Under the pieces are notes generated by a model that was not told the origin of the DNA, did no database searches, and was given only the letters and a program-made list of their open reading frames with translations. Shown here one piece after another: positions 36,458-44,796 of a DNA stretch of 64,000 bases. How positions within the stretch are numbered: the stretch's first letter is position 1; each line of letters opens with the position of its first letter. Location: assembly GCA_050633525.1 (NCBI GenBank), contig JBOEGR010000033.1:1-64000 (forward strand), written 5' to 3'. Both the position numbers and the translations under genes were made by a program. Origin of the DNA: CANLBN01 sp050633525 (GTDB taxonomy: Bacteria; Pseudomonadota; Gammaproteobacteria; Pseudomonadales; Cellvibrionaceae).

Positions 36458-36814
36458 ATGAGTTCACCCACCACCTATAAAGTTGTTTTTTCTGGCAATA
36501 CCCTCGATGGGAAATCAAGTGCTGAGGTATCTGAGCGCTTCTCAAAAGCCTTTAAGCTAACGGATCAGGAAGCACTTTCACGCCTATTTTCCGGGAAGAT
36601 GATCACTCTTAAGCGCGGCCTTGTGTATGAACAAGCGCAGCGCTATAGCAGCATATTACAAAAGTTAGGTGCCGACTGCTGTATAGAGTGTGAAAACCAA
36701 GCTCTATTTTTTCAAAATGAAGTCGATTATGACTATGAAAGGAAAAAACGCCGTAGAGTGGCCCAATTTAGCTCAAATGACTATGCCAATGTAGGCCTTG
36801 CACCAAAAGCTTAA
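36458..36814 (+). CDS. Small conserved-looking protein of unknown function
   Basis: A 118-aa protein with no signal peptide or membrane segment. The first 80 residues (TYKVVFSGNTLDGKS, then LFSGKMITLKRGL and AQRYSSILQKLGADCCIEC) look like a small compact domain. I have the impression of similar domains at the N-termini of some proteobacterial membrane proteins, but I cannot name it. The C-terminus is charged (YERKKRRRVAQ) and could bind nucleic acid or membrane. AAGGA precedes the ATG. It stands alone between the phosphorylase and rpsT. Confidence 0.72.
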   Translation: MSSPTTYKVVFSGNTLDGKSSAEVSERFSKAFKLTDQEALSRLFSGKMITLKRGLVYEQAQRYSSILQKLGADCCIECENQALFFQNEVDYDYERKKRRRVAQFSSNDYANVGLAPKA

Positions 36815-36836
36815 CTCTCAAAAAGCAAAGCACTAG

Positions 36837-36864
36837 TTGACAAACCATGGTCAACTGGCATAAT
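36837..36864 (+). promoter_or_regulatory. Sigma-70 promoter of rpsT
   Basis: TTGACA (36837-36842, consensus), a 16-nt spacer and CATAAT (36859-36864) lie about 190 nt before rpsT. Transcription would begin near 36871 and give a leader of about 180 nt. An inverted repeat AGTTGAC/GTCAACT (36835-36841/36850-36856) covers the -35 and spacer, where a repressor could bind. Confidence 0.6.
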
Positions 36865-37050
36865 TGCGCCCCCTGATTTTAAGCCTTGTCCGATTACATC
36901 TGGATTTTGCACTTATACATTGCAGTTAAACTCTTTTATAGCACTAACACTGGCTATTCCCTGAGAATGCGATGATGAAAAGACAAATCAGGTAGTCGTA
37001 CACATAGCTATTTATTATTTATTCTATTACTTATATATAGGAGCTCAACG

Positions 37051-37311
37051 GTGGCAAATTCACCCCAAGCAAAAAAACGTGCCATCCAAAACGAAAAAGC
37101 GCGTAAGCACAATGCAAGCCTTCGCTCTATGGTTCGCACACAGATTAAGAAAGTGATCGCAGCTATTGAAGCTGGCGACAAAGACCTAGCCAACAAAGCC
37201 TATAGCGAAGCAGTTCCTGTTATCGATCGCATGGCTGACAAAGGCATTCTTCACAAGAATAAAGCCGCACGCCACAAGAGTCGACTCAACAGTCAAGTTA
37301 AAGCACTTTAA
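37051..37311 (+). CDS. rpsT: 30S ribosomal protein S20
   Basis: S20, 86 aa, a basic three-helix protein binding 16S rRNA (ANSPQAKKRAIQNEKARKHN). The start codon is GTG with SD TAGGAG 7-8 nt upstream. E. coli rpsT also uses a non-ATG start (TTG), which takes part in its translational autocontrol, so the weak start and long leader here are likely meaningful. A strong terminator follows. Confidence 0.97.
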   Translation: MANSPQAKKRAIQNEKARKHNASLRSMVRTQIKKVIAAIEAGDKDLANKAYSEAVPVIDRMADKGILHKNKAARHKSRLNSQVKAL

Positions 37312-37341
37312 GCCATAGGCCAAAGTTAGCTTTAAATTACG

Positions 37342-37370
37342 AAAACGCCCTGATACTCAGGGCGTTTTTA
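37342..37370 (+). terminator. Rho-independent terminator of rpsT
   Basis: A perfect 12-bp stem (AAAACGCCCTGA at 37342-37353 with TCAGGGCGTTTT at 37357-37368) has a 3-nt loop, and the T-rich 3' arm forms the U-tract. It is 30 nt after the rpsT stop. The symmetry means it could also work on the other strand. Confidence 0.9.
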
Positions 37371-37459
37371 CTCAACAAGAGAGATATTCAACTTCTCATC
37401 CCCGTTTAGCTGTGACACACTAAGATCTTGGACAGAACCCAAGGTAAAATAACGATTTC

Positions 37460-38263
37460 ATGTCTGCTATTCTGATTAACAATACCGCTATAGGTTTATA
37501 CCTATGTGCAGGCGTGACCCTGTTTTTGCTTATTAAGCAAAAAAAGCCCATTAAAACAACTAGTTTGTACACCTTAATTATTCTAGCAATTGTATCTCAT
37601 GCAGCCGGAATAATGTCTTTAATGATGAGCAAAACCGGCATTGATCTAGCCGTTCAGCATATGGCTTCTTTAGTAATCTTGGTCATCAATTTTCTCGTAT
37701 TATGCAGCAGCATCAGGAAACCCTTACAAAACCTTTTTATATTTTTGTTTCCTATTTCTATTCTAGCCATCTGCTTTTCGCTATTATTAAAAGAGTCAAA
37801 CCCTCATTCCATATCGGTTAGCGCCGGAGTAATGGCTCACATTTTATTGTCTGTTGTCGCTTATAGCTTATTGGCTATAGCCTCTCTACAAGCATTAATC
37901 TGGAGCTGGCAAAGCTATCAAATCAAACATCACCGCCTAGCGGGCACAACAAACCTATTGCCTCCACTACAAACCATGGAATCACTCATGTTTGAAGTAC
38001 TATGGGCGGGGGTTCTTTTACTTACAGCGGCTATTGTTCTGGGCTTTGTGTACTTAGACAACATTTTTGCTCAGCAACTTGTCCATAAAACCGTTCTGTC
38101 ACTCTTTGCTTTGGCTGTCTTTGCGGGCTTACTATGGGGGAGACACAGCTTGGGCTGGCGTGGGAATACCGCTGTCAAATGGATTCTGAGTGGGTTCTGC
38201 CTACTTATGCTGGGCTACTTTGGCAGCAAGGTCGTCTTAGAGTTAATAATAAACAACCATTGA
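37460..38263 (+). CDS. ypjD: YpjD/CcsA-family inner-membrane protein
   Basis: A 267-aa polytopic protein (about eight hydrophobic segments) of the cytochrome c assembly (CcsA/HemX-like) family. The C-terminal GRHSLGWRG loop and conserved membrane histidines (SHAAG, MAHILLS, HKTVLS) are typical. In Pseudomonas the homologue sits next to ffh and the CorC-like CBS protein. Here the CBS gene is at 41293, but ffh is absent from the window and two signalling genes lie between. Its role is uncertain; a link to haem or envelope biogenesis is only suggested by the family. Confidence 0.82.
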   Translation: MSAILINNTAIGLYLCAGVTLFLLIKQKKPIKTTSLYTLIILAIVSHAAGIMSLMMSKTGIDLAVQHMASLVILVINFLVLCSSIRKPLQNLFIFLFPISILAICFSLLLKESNPHSISVSAGVMAHILLSVVAYSLLAIASLQALIWSWQSYQIKHHRLAGTTNLLPPLQTMESLMFEVLWAGVLLLTAAIVLGFVYLDNIFAQQLVHKTVLSLFALAVFAGLLWGRHSLGWRGNTAVKWILSGFCLLMLGYFGSKVVLELIINNH

Positions 38264-38329
38264 CACTATAAAATGCGTCATATATCGACTATTTATTTAT
38301 AGGCAAACCGCCTTACTTTATCCTATACT

Positions 38330-38373
38330 AATGTGACACAGATCACATTTATGCAAGTATTATCGGTTCTAAT
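38330..38373 (+). promoter_or_regulatory. CRP/Vfr site with class II-spaced promoter
   Basis: AATGTGA-N6-TCACATT (38330-38349) is a near-consensus CRP-type site (TGTGA-N6-TCACA). A -10-like TCTAAT lies at 38368-38373, giving a start site near 38380 and placing the dyad centre at about -41, the class II activator position. It is the promoter region of the DUF1631-PilZ genes, about 90 nt upstream of the start codon. Confidence 0.65.
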
Positions 38374-38468
38374 AGGCTTTATTGTTGTAATATTGCCTAT
38401 TTTGCGAGCCATATGATTGGCTACAATTTTAATCAATGAAGGAATAACCTGAAGTCAGGGTGAAGTCT

Positions 38469-40817
38469 ATGACTGAAAATAAACAATCGCTTGATAAGCC
38501 TCGACCGCATTTGCGCTCAATAACGCCTGGCAAAGTTACTACCTATGATATCAAGGTGGCGGCTTGGATTAATCATTGTCAGGAGGTGGCAGTCAATCAA
38601 GCAGATATGTTGTTTGAAGACTTTGTTGAAATCGCAAAAGAAAAGCTAAATGACAATATCGATAAGGCGACCACCAATCAGGGTAATCTGGTGGCAATGG
38701 ATAACCTTAACGAGTTCAAAGAAAGTGTAGATCGTCTAAAGCTAAATTTTGGTGACCAAATCAACCATGGCTTTGACCTATTTCAGCGTAAAGCGCTGTC
38801 TACCTACCTTCGTGAACCACATCCTGACGACAAAATATGGTCTCTCATCGACAATGATGAGTTAGAAGAGACCATCGCTATCAAAACAATTGCCCATGAA
38901 AGTAATATCGAGTTTCAAGATGGGCTGTGGCGATTAGAAAAACGCTTCGGTAGCATCAACGGCGGGGAAGTCGTAAACGAACATAACAACCCAATTTCAC
39001 CTCTGCAGTTTTGTGTCGCATTGCGCTCTAGCTTGGCCTTAACATCGCTCAATACCGAATCTAAGTTAACTGCTTACAAAGTTTTTGCTAGCCTAATCTA
39101 CAAATTCCTTGAACCTCTATACAGTACCACGAATGAATATTTTATCTCTGAAGGAATATTACCTAACCTTCGCTACGATAAAGGCGTCACTGAAAATACC
39201 TATGACGTCAAAGGTAATGTAGATAAAAACCCGTATCTAGAAGAGACTGAAAGCCAAGCCGAAAATAATGATGAGATCTACAATGATCAGCCCATAAAAG
39301 ATGGCGACCAAATTCAATTGGTATACGCTATTCGCTCATTACTACAACAGACGCGCAGCTATGAAGTTGATGAAGGGCCCAGTAAACCTCCCGTTGTATC
39401 AGATGTCGCACCTCAGCATAGCGACCCTAGCCAAAAAGTATCTCATCCACCCATTCTATTTGTTAACCAACAAATTATTGATGCGGTAGAAAATATCCAA
39501 TCGACTAAAACCGTATTAGTACATGAAGCAAAAAACCTAGACCCGCAAAGCATCATAGAAACCAACAAACAGATTGCGGATGAGCTTTCTAAAGACTCTC
39601 CCGACGGAAAAATAGACCCGCAAGATATGTACACCATCGATTTGGTGGGCATCTTATTTGAGTATATTTTAACGGACGATAGCTTACCCGACTCAGTCAA
39701 AACATTACTGAGTCATCTGCATACACCTTTCCTTAAACTGGCCTTTATTGATACTCAGTTTTTCGAAAAACCAGAACACCCTGCCCGACTATTACTTGAT
39801 AGTCTTGCTGAGGCCGGTGCTAACTGGGTCGATAATGATGGGTCGGCTCAGTATGATATGTATAACGAGATTAAAGCTGTCGTTACACGTATCATGGATG
39901 AATTTAAAAATGATGTTCGCCTATTCGCTGAGATCTTATTTGAATTCAACCGTCTCAAAAACAAACTCAATCACAAGCATCAATTAAAAGAACGCAATAC
40001 GATTGAGCGCGTTCAAGGGCAGGAACGTTTACGCCTCGCCAAACAGCGTGGAAAAAAAGAACTCGAGTCTCGCGTAAAAGGAATTAAGCTCCCTTCTGCC
40101 GTGATTCAACTGCTTAAACCTTGGTTTACGTATTTAACTCTTCTCCAATTACGAGACAGTAATAACGAAGCCTTGTGGAAACAAGCATTGCGTGTTGTTG
40201 ATGAGCTTGCCTATTTCTTCAACTTCGCTAATGACGACGCTGACCGGCGCGAGCTGGAGCCTAGGTTTAATGGTATTTTAACCGCCATTAAAATCGGTTT
40301 TAATACAATGGGCTACGACCAAACCAAAGCGAAAAAAATATTGGTTGATTTAACTGCCTTAAAAATTGCAACAGTCAAAAAATACGTTAAACAAGCTGAG
40401 CCCATTCAAGACAAAACTGAAACTCCTGTAGAGGTAGAATCAAAACCTCAAACCGTTGAAGAAAAAGCAAAACCACTTCCGATAAAAGAGCCTGAACCCA
40501 TCAAACAGGAAGAAGAAAAAGCAACGGCAGAAGAAGAGAAAGTCATTAATTATCTCAAACTCATTGAGCCCGGAACGTGGTTTGAGTTTCAAGACAATGT
40601 CAGACTCAAGGTCAATGGCTTTAGCTCAAAATTAATGAAGTATATGCTAGTGGATAGTACCAGTCATAAAGTTGTCATGATTTCTCGATTAGAATTAGCA
40701 CGCAAAATTATGTCTGGAGATGCACAAATTGTTGCCGGTAGCACCAAGCCATTATTCGAACGTGCACTTGAACGCATTTTCCAAAAATTAGATAAAGAAG
40801 CTAAATCGCGTAACTAG
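38469..40817 (+). CDS. DUF1631 protein with PilZ-like C-terminus
   Basis: A 782-aa cytoplasmic protein of the DUF1631 family, no signal or membrane segments. It is mainly helical, with a charged Glu/Lys/Pro linker around 645-690. The C-terminal segment (IEPGTWFEFQDNVRLKVNGFSS and following) resembles the PilZ-like beta-barrel found in this family. I start at the ATG at 38469, which has AGGGTGA as SD; the GTG at 38460 lies inside that SD. A PilZ protein follows after 37 nt, which suggests a cyclic-di-GMP-related function. The molecular role is unknown. Confidence 0.85.
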   Translation: MTENKQSLDKPRPHLRSITPGKVTTYDIKVAAWINHCQEVAVNQADMLFEDFVEIAKEKLNDNIDKATTNQGNLVAMDNLNEFKESVDRLKLNFGDQINHGFDLFQRKALSTYLREPHPDDKIWSLIDNDELEETIAIKTIAHESNIEFQDGLWRLEKRFGSINGGEVVNEHNNPISPLQFCVALRSSLALTSLNTESKLTAYKVFASLIYKFLEPLYSTTNEYFISEGILPNLRYDKGVTENTYDVKGNVDKNPYLEETESQAENNDEIYNDQPIKDGDQIQLVYAIRSLLQQTRSYEVDEGPSKPPVVSDVAPQHSDPSQKVSHPPILFVNQQIIDAVENIQSTKTVLVHEAKNLDPQSIIETNKQIADELSKDSPDGKIDPQDMYTIDLVGILFEYILTDDSLPDSVKTLLSHLHTPFLKLAFIDTQFFEKPEHPARLLLDSLAEAGANWVDNDGSAQYDMYNEIKAVVTRIMDEFKNDVRLFAEILFEFNRLKNKLNHKHQLKERNTIERVQGQERLRLAKQRGKKELESRVKGIKLPSAVIQLLKPWFTYLTLLQLRDSNNEALWKQALRVVDELAYFFNFANDDADRRELEPRFNGILTAIKIGFNTMGYDQTKAKKILVDLTALKIATVKKYVKQAEPIQDKTETPVEVESKPQTVEEKAKPLPIKEPEPIKQEEEKATAEEEKVINYLKLIEPGTWFEFQDNVRLKVNGFSSKLMKYMLVDSTSHKVVMISRLELARKIMSGDAQIVAGSTKPLFERALERIFQKLDKEAKSRN

Positions 40818-40854
40818 AGTAAGTCACTCAACTTATTTAGGGAGATAAATTCTA

Positions 40855-41214
40855 GTGGTCACACCGAATGCCTTATCCAATAGACGACGACTGAAACGAC
40901 ATCAGTTATCGTCTGATATTCGTGTCATCGACAAACTCCAAAAGCAAACCGTGGGAAAATTGGTGGATATTCACCAAGAAGGTTTACTGCTGCTAGGCGG
41001 CAATCTAAAACTAGACTCGTCCCACCAAATCAGTCTTATCTTACCCAGCAGCGTCAACTTACAAAGTCAATTTACTCTTGGCATTGAATGCTTGTGGTGC
41101 CAATCTGCTGATGAAGACAATACCTTATTTTGGGCTGGCTGTAGCATTATTGATAAATCAGAATTAGCATCGGGTTGTATAGAATCATTAATTAATATGC
41201 AATCTTCACAATAA
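40855..41214 (+). CDS. PilZ-domain protein
   Basis: A 119-aa single-domain PilZ protein with a GTG start and AGGGAG upstream. The RxxxR c-di-GMP switch is present (RRLKRHQLS). The second motif, normally D/N-x-S-x-x-G, reads DIHQEG with His in place of Ser, so binding strength cannot be assumed. Co-transcribed with the DUF1631 gene and followed by a CorC-type gene 78 nt downstream. Confidence 0.82.
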   Translation: MVTPNALSNRRRLKRHQLSSDIRVIDKLQKQTVGKLVDIHQEGLLLLGGNLKLDSSHQISLILPSSVNLQSQFTLGIECLWCQSADEDNTLFWAGCSIIDKSELASGCIESLINMQSSQ

Positions 41215-41292
41215 ATGCAAAACCAAAACTCTTGCGAAAGCGAAAAAACCCTTTAATATAAACGTCCATCGACTATTTAGGCTGAACCTTTC

Positions 41293-42576
41293 TTGAACGA
41301 TATCCCTCTGAGCTTCCTTTTTGGCTCCCTCGGTATTCTTATCCTCTGTTCTGGTTTTTTTTCCAGTTCAGAGACAGCGATGATGTCACTAAACCGTTAT
41401 CGCTTACGCCACCTAGAGAAGAAAGGCAATCATGGTGCCAAGCGCTCAGCCAGCCTACTCAGACGCCCAGATAGACTGATAGGCGTTATCTTAATCGGTA
41501 ATAATTTAGTCAACAATATCGCTGCTGCTATCGCGACCCTAATTGCCATTCGCCTCTATGGCGAAGATGCCGTATTGTCTGCCAGTGTCATATTAACTTT
41601 AGTCGTATTAATTTTTGCAGAAGTCACGCCCAAAACCATCGCGGCACTGTACCCCGAGAAAGTCGCATTCCCTTTTAGCTGGGTGCTAAAACCACTTTTA
41701 TTTATCCTTTATCCTGCAGTTTGGTTAGTTAACTCTATATCGAATGGCCTAGCTCGGCTTTGCGGCGTCAACACAACCGATGCACATGTTCATGAACACC
41801 TAAACCCCGATGAGCTCCGTACCGTAGTGGGCGAAGCTGGAGGTTTAATTCCTGACGAACACCAAGATATGCTATTAAATATCCTCGACTTAGAAAAGGC
41901 CTCTGTCGAAGATATCATGATTCCACGTAGTGAGGTCATTGGGATTAACCTCGAAGATCCTATCGAGAAAATTCTCCAGCAACTAGAAACTGTCGACTAT
42001 ACCCGCCTTCCCGTTTATGAAGGCAATATTAATAATGTTATTGGCATTTTACATTTACGCTATACGCCACGCCTCCTCAAAAATAAACAAGTGTTAACAC
42101 ACGCTGATATACGCGAACACCTAAGCAAGCCTTATTTTGTGCCCGAGAGCACGTCTTTACACACACAGCTGATCCAATTTAAAAACCAAAAACATAACAT
42201 GGCTTTAGTCGTAGATGAGTACGGGGATATCCAAGGACTCATTACACTGGCGGACCTTTTAGAGGAAATTGTAGGCGACTTTACAACCGATTTGGGCAAT
42301 CCCGACGAAGCCGAAATTCAGTCATTAGATGATGACTGGTATATCATTGATGGCGGGACTTCTATACGCGACATCAACCGCCAATTGGCTTGGGAGTTAC
42401 CCACAAATGGGCCAAAAACACTCAACGGGCTTATGATGGAATATTTGGAGAACATCCCCAAAGGGCACATTAGCTTTAAAATTGAAGACTACGTATTTGA
42501 AACAACAGAGGTAAGCACTACCATGATCAGTAGTGCCAAAGTTCGATTAATCTCTGAGTCAGAAGAAAACCAATAA
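41293..42576 (+). CDS. CorC/HlyC-family CNNM-CBS membrane protein (YfjD-like)
   Basis: 427 aa with an N-terminal CNNM/DUF21 domain (four hydrophobic segments, SSSETAMMSLNRYRLRHL), two CBS domains (about 200-325) and a C-terminal CorC_HlyC transporter-associated domain. Members affect Mg2+/Co2+ homeostasis. The start is a TTG at 41293 with no strong SD. The Pseudomonas homologue is beside ffh and the ypjD-like gene, so this neighbourhood is a rearranged version. Convergent with the DUF1289 gene 2 nt away. Confidence 0.88.
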   Translation: MNDIPLSFLFGSLGILILCSGFFSSSETAMMSLNRYRLRHLEKKGNHGAKRSASLLRRPDRLIGVILIGNNLVNNIAAAIATLIAIRLYGEDAVLSASVILTLVVLIFAEVTPKTIAALYPEKVAFPFSWVLKPLLFILYPAVWLVNSISNGLARLCGVNTTDAHVHEHLNPDELRTVVGEAGGLIPDEHQDMLLNILDLEKASVEDIMIPRSEVIGINLEDPIEKILQQLETVDYTRLPVYEGNINNVIGILHLRYTPRLLKNKQVLTHADIREHLSKPYFVPESTSLHTQLIQFKNQKHNMALVVDEYGDIQGLITLADLLEEIVGDFTTDLGNPDEAEIQSLDDDWYIIDGGTSIRDINRQLAWELPTNGPKTLNGLMMEYLENIPKGHISFKIEDYVFETTEVSTTMISSAKVRLISESEENQ

Positions 42577-42578
42577 GT

Positions 42579-42806
42579 TTACAAGAAGGGGTTAACCAAT
42601 TTTTCTCTAGAATAAGCCTTTGAGAGGGTTTCTCGCTTTTCTTGATTACTCATCACACCCCACAAGCGTATTTCATCTGCGCTCCTATAACACCCGGTAC
42701 AAATATCACTACTATCCAAGGCACACACTGACACACAAGGAGAAGCAACGGGTAACTCTTGTCGGTCCTTTTGACCCCCACCTTGCTTATCATCACTTAC
42801 CGACAT
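42579..42806 (-). CDS. DUF1289 small cysteine-rich protein
   Basis: About 75 aa starting at the ATG at 42806 (MSVSDDK); the frame is open seven codons further. It has the family signature PCVSVC...CTGCYRS with four cysteines, probably binding a metal, and DEIRLWGVMSNQEKR. The function is unknown. It lies 44 nt downstream of a Nudix gene on the same strand and tail-to-tail with the CorC-type gene. Confidence 0.85.
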   Translation of the reverse strand: MSVSDDKQGGGQKDRQELPVASPCVSVCALDSSDICTGCYRSADEIRLWGVMSNQEKRETLSKAYSREKLVNPFL

Positions 42807-42850
42807 AATATTCCACAACCATAACAATATTCACCTCTAACATTCTAGCA

Positions 42851-43462
42851 CTACCACTCTTTCTCTGGCGCCATATGTTGACGCTCAAAGTGAACTTTAA
42901 AACAACGCTCTAACAATACCTTGATCACACCGGCAGTAAACCCCCAAATTTCATGCCCCTCATAATCATAAGCGGGTGCCCATAGTGGCTTTTTCCGCTT
43001 AGCAAAGATATCCGTACGAATGCGCTTACTTGGCTCAAGAGCATCTAGAGGAACATAAAATATGCTATCAATTTCTTCTGGGCTAGGCTTCAAAGACAGC
43101 TCGTCTGCATTTATCAGCCCCACTACAGGCGTTACCTTAGTACCATTTCTAGTCGGCATACTCGGCAATAGCCCCACCACCTCTACTTGATGCGACATGA
43201 GTGCAATCTCTTCCTCAGCCTCACGCAAAGCCGTTATTACTGGAAATTGATCATCTGGTTCCCACATCCCACCCGGAAAGGCTACTTCACCGCCATGGTG
43301 TCGCATATGTAACGCTCTTTTAGTCAACAATAGGCAGTGACGACCACGATATTGAGTGATAGAAACTAATACTGCCGCCTCACCCTGCCTACTGACCGAA
43401 TTCATATCCACAGCATCCAGTGAAATTAATCCCGACTTAATCGATGATAGCTCAAATTGCAT
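42851..43462 (-). CDS. Nudix hydrolase, CoA pyrophosphatase (NudL-like)
   Basis: 203 aa. The CoA-specific NuCoA motif LLTKRALHMRHHGGEVAFPGG-like stretch is directly followed by a Nudix box with REAEEEIAL. This combination marks the CoA diphosphatase branch (YeaB/NudL, PCD1-like), which cleaves CoA to 3',5'-ADP and phosphopantetheine. It probably shares a transcript with the DUF1289 gene. Soluble, no signal peptide. Confidence 0.88.
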   Translation of the reverse strand: MQFELSSIKSGLISLDAVDMNSVSRQGEAAVLVSITQYRGRHCLLLTKRALHMRHHGGEVAFPGGMWEPDDQFPVITALREAEEEIALMSHQVEVVGLLPSMPTRNGTKVTPVVGLINADELSLKPSPEEIDSIFYVPLDALEPSKRIRTDIFAKRKKPLWAPAYDYEGHEIWGFTAGVIKVLLERCFKVHFERQHMAPEKEW

Positions 43463-43654
43463 AATGAAAAAAATACCTATCCCAGAGTCTTATGGGGAAA
43501 AGTTAGTTATAAGAACGAACACACTTAAACGGGCATAAATGCACCAATAGGTGAGTAAAACGTGAATTCTTACACAAGAAAAGGGGAAAAGCCCTTATTA
43601 GATCGTATCCTGACCAATTTGCATGCATTTTTTAATAACAATTTAATCTAATAA

Positions 43655-43682
43655 TTGCTATCTACATAGCAAAGTTTTTTTT
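43655..43682 (+). terminator. Orphan intrinsic terminator in a 321-nt intergenic region
   Basis: TTGCTAT (43655-43661) pairs perfectly with ATAGCAA (43666-43672) around a CTAC loop, then AG and eight T's (43675-43682). No plus-strand gene lies upstream within 1 kb; both neighbours upstream are on the minus strand. The remaining 43463-43783 region is AT-rich, shows no ORF, and ends with the SD AGGAG of the next gene. The hairpin may end a small RNA or act as a leader attenuator. Confidence 0.65.
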
Positions 43683-43783
43683 GTAGTATAAGAAATGTAC
43701 AAACCAATGATCATAGCAAACGCTTTTTGTGGTATTCGAGGTGGGGGCCTCAGCACATCAAGCCATAAACCAGGAGTAGCAGT

Positions 43784-44137
43784 ATGTCGGATTTTCCAAG
43801 TTTTGATACCTTACTTAGATTAGCCAAGGAAAAGCCAGAAGAGCTCGAAAAATTTCGCCAAGAACAAGTAGAGAGTATTATTAACCAAGCACCCGAGGGC
43901 AGCCAGAGGCGCCTAAGAGGGCTTCAGTTTCAAATAGACGCCCAACGTAAGCTTCACAGTGATTCACCTATGGGAGCCTGTTTGAAGATCAGTCAAATGA
44001 TGCACGAATCGTTTTCTGAACTACGGGTTTGGCTTAATGATATCACTGGCGTCAATGACCCCTTACGTAACGAAATGGACGCTTTTCAGAGCGAACCTAA
44101 GATAGCGGCAAAAGTCATTCATTTCCCTGCGAGTTAA
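43784..44137 (+). CDS. DUF3135 family protein
   Basis: A 117-aa soluble protein (FPSFDTLLRLAKEKPEELEKFR, LRGLQFQIDAQR) matching DUF3135, a small alpha-helical gammaproteobacterial family of unknown function. It has a clear SD (AGGAG, 7 nt before the ATG). It stands alone after an intergenic region with a terminator hairpin and is followed by a Nudix gene 88 nt downstream. Confidence 0.82.
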   Translation: MSDFPSFDTLLRLAKEKPEELEKFRQEQVESIINQAPEGSQRRLRGLQFQIDAQRKLHSDSPMGACLKISQMMHESFSELRVWLNDITGVNDPLRNEMDAFQSEPKIAAKVIHFPAS

Positions 44138-44190
44138 GTCTGCAACCTTGCAATAAGGGTTCATAGGTATAAGTAGAGAAGTAAGTAACC

Positions 44191-44224
44191 TATAATGGCT
44201 GTTTTCAATCATTGATAAACAGCC
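44191..44224 (+). promoter_or_regulatory. TATAAT and dyad abutting the Nudix start
   Basis: A consensus -10 TATAAT (44191-44196) is immediately followed by the inverted repeat GGCTGTTT/AAACAGCC (44197-44204/44217-44224), which ends 1 nt before the ATG at 44226. No -35 or SD is obvious. The dyad would cover the transcription start or sequester the ribosome site. Confidence 0.4.
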
Positions 44225-44225
44225 T

Positions 44226-44771
44226 ATGAACTTCTGTAGTATATGCGGCACTTCTGTCAGCTGGGTGATTCCAGCTGACGACAATCGCGAACGTCATGTT
44301 TGCGATGACCCTTCATGCAATACTATCCACTACGAAAATCCGAGAATCATCACTGGTAGCCTACCCATTTCTGGAGAAAAAGTACTACTTTGTAAAAGAG
44401 CCATAGAGCCTAGACATGGCTACTGGACGCTACCAGCAGGCTTCTTGGAGAATGGAGAAACAACGGAGCAAGGTGCACTACGAGAGTCACGAGAAGAAGC
44501 TAAAGCCACATTGAAGACAACCAGTCTATATACACTATTTGACCTTCCTCATATCAATCAAGTCTACTTTTTTTATAAAGCAGAACTTGCCGACCATAAC
44601 TTTGGCGCTGGGGAAGAATCTCTGGAGGTCAAATTATTCGCAGAAGATGAAATACCTTGGGAAGACTTAGCTTTCCCTGTGATAGAAGAGACACTGAAAT
44701 ATTATTTTGACGACAGAAAAAAACAAGAATTTACCTTTCGCTCGAAAGTACTCTCCAGATCACATAGATAA
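44226..44771 (+). CDS. Nudix hydrolase with N-terminal zinc ribbon
   Basis: 181 aa. The zinc ribbon has cysteines 4, 7, 26 and 31, followed by a NudC-like HYENPR segment and a Nudix fold with GFLENGETTEQGALRESREEA. It resembles NADH/ADP-ribose pyrophosphatase-type Nudix proteins with a zinc ribbon; NudC proper is longer (about 257 aa), so substrate is open. The start lies directly after a dyad and no ordinary SD is visible. Confidence 0.85.
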   Translation: MNFCSICGTSVSWVIPADDNRERHVCDDPSCNTIHYENPRIITGSLPISGEKVLLCKRAIEPRHGYWTLPAGFLENGETTEQGALRESREEAKATLKTTSLYTLFDLPHINQVYFFYKAELADHNFGAGEESLEVKLFAEDEIPWEDLAFPVIEETLKYYFDDRKKQEFTFRSKVLSRSHR

Positions 44772-44796
44772 GGTCACATCGATAATATCGTGGCCT

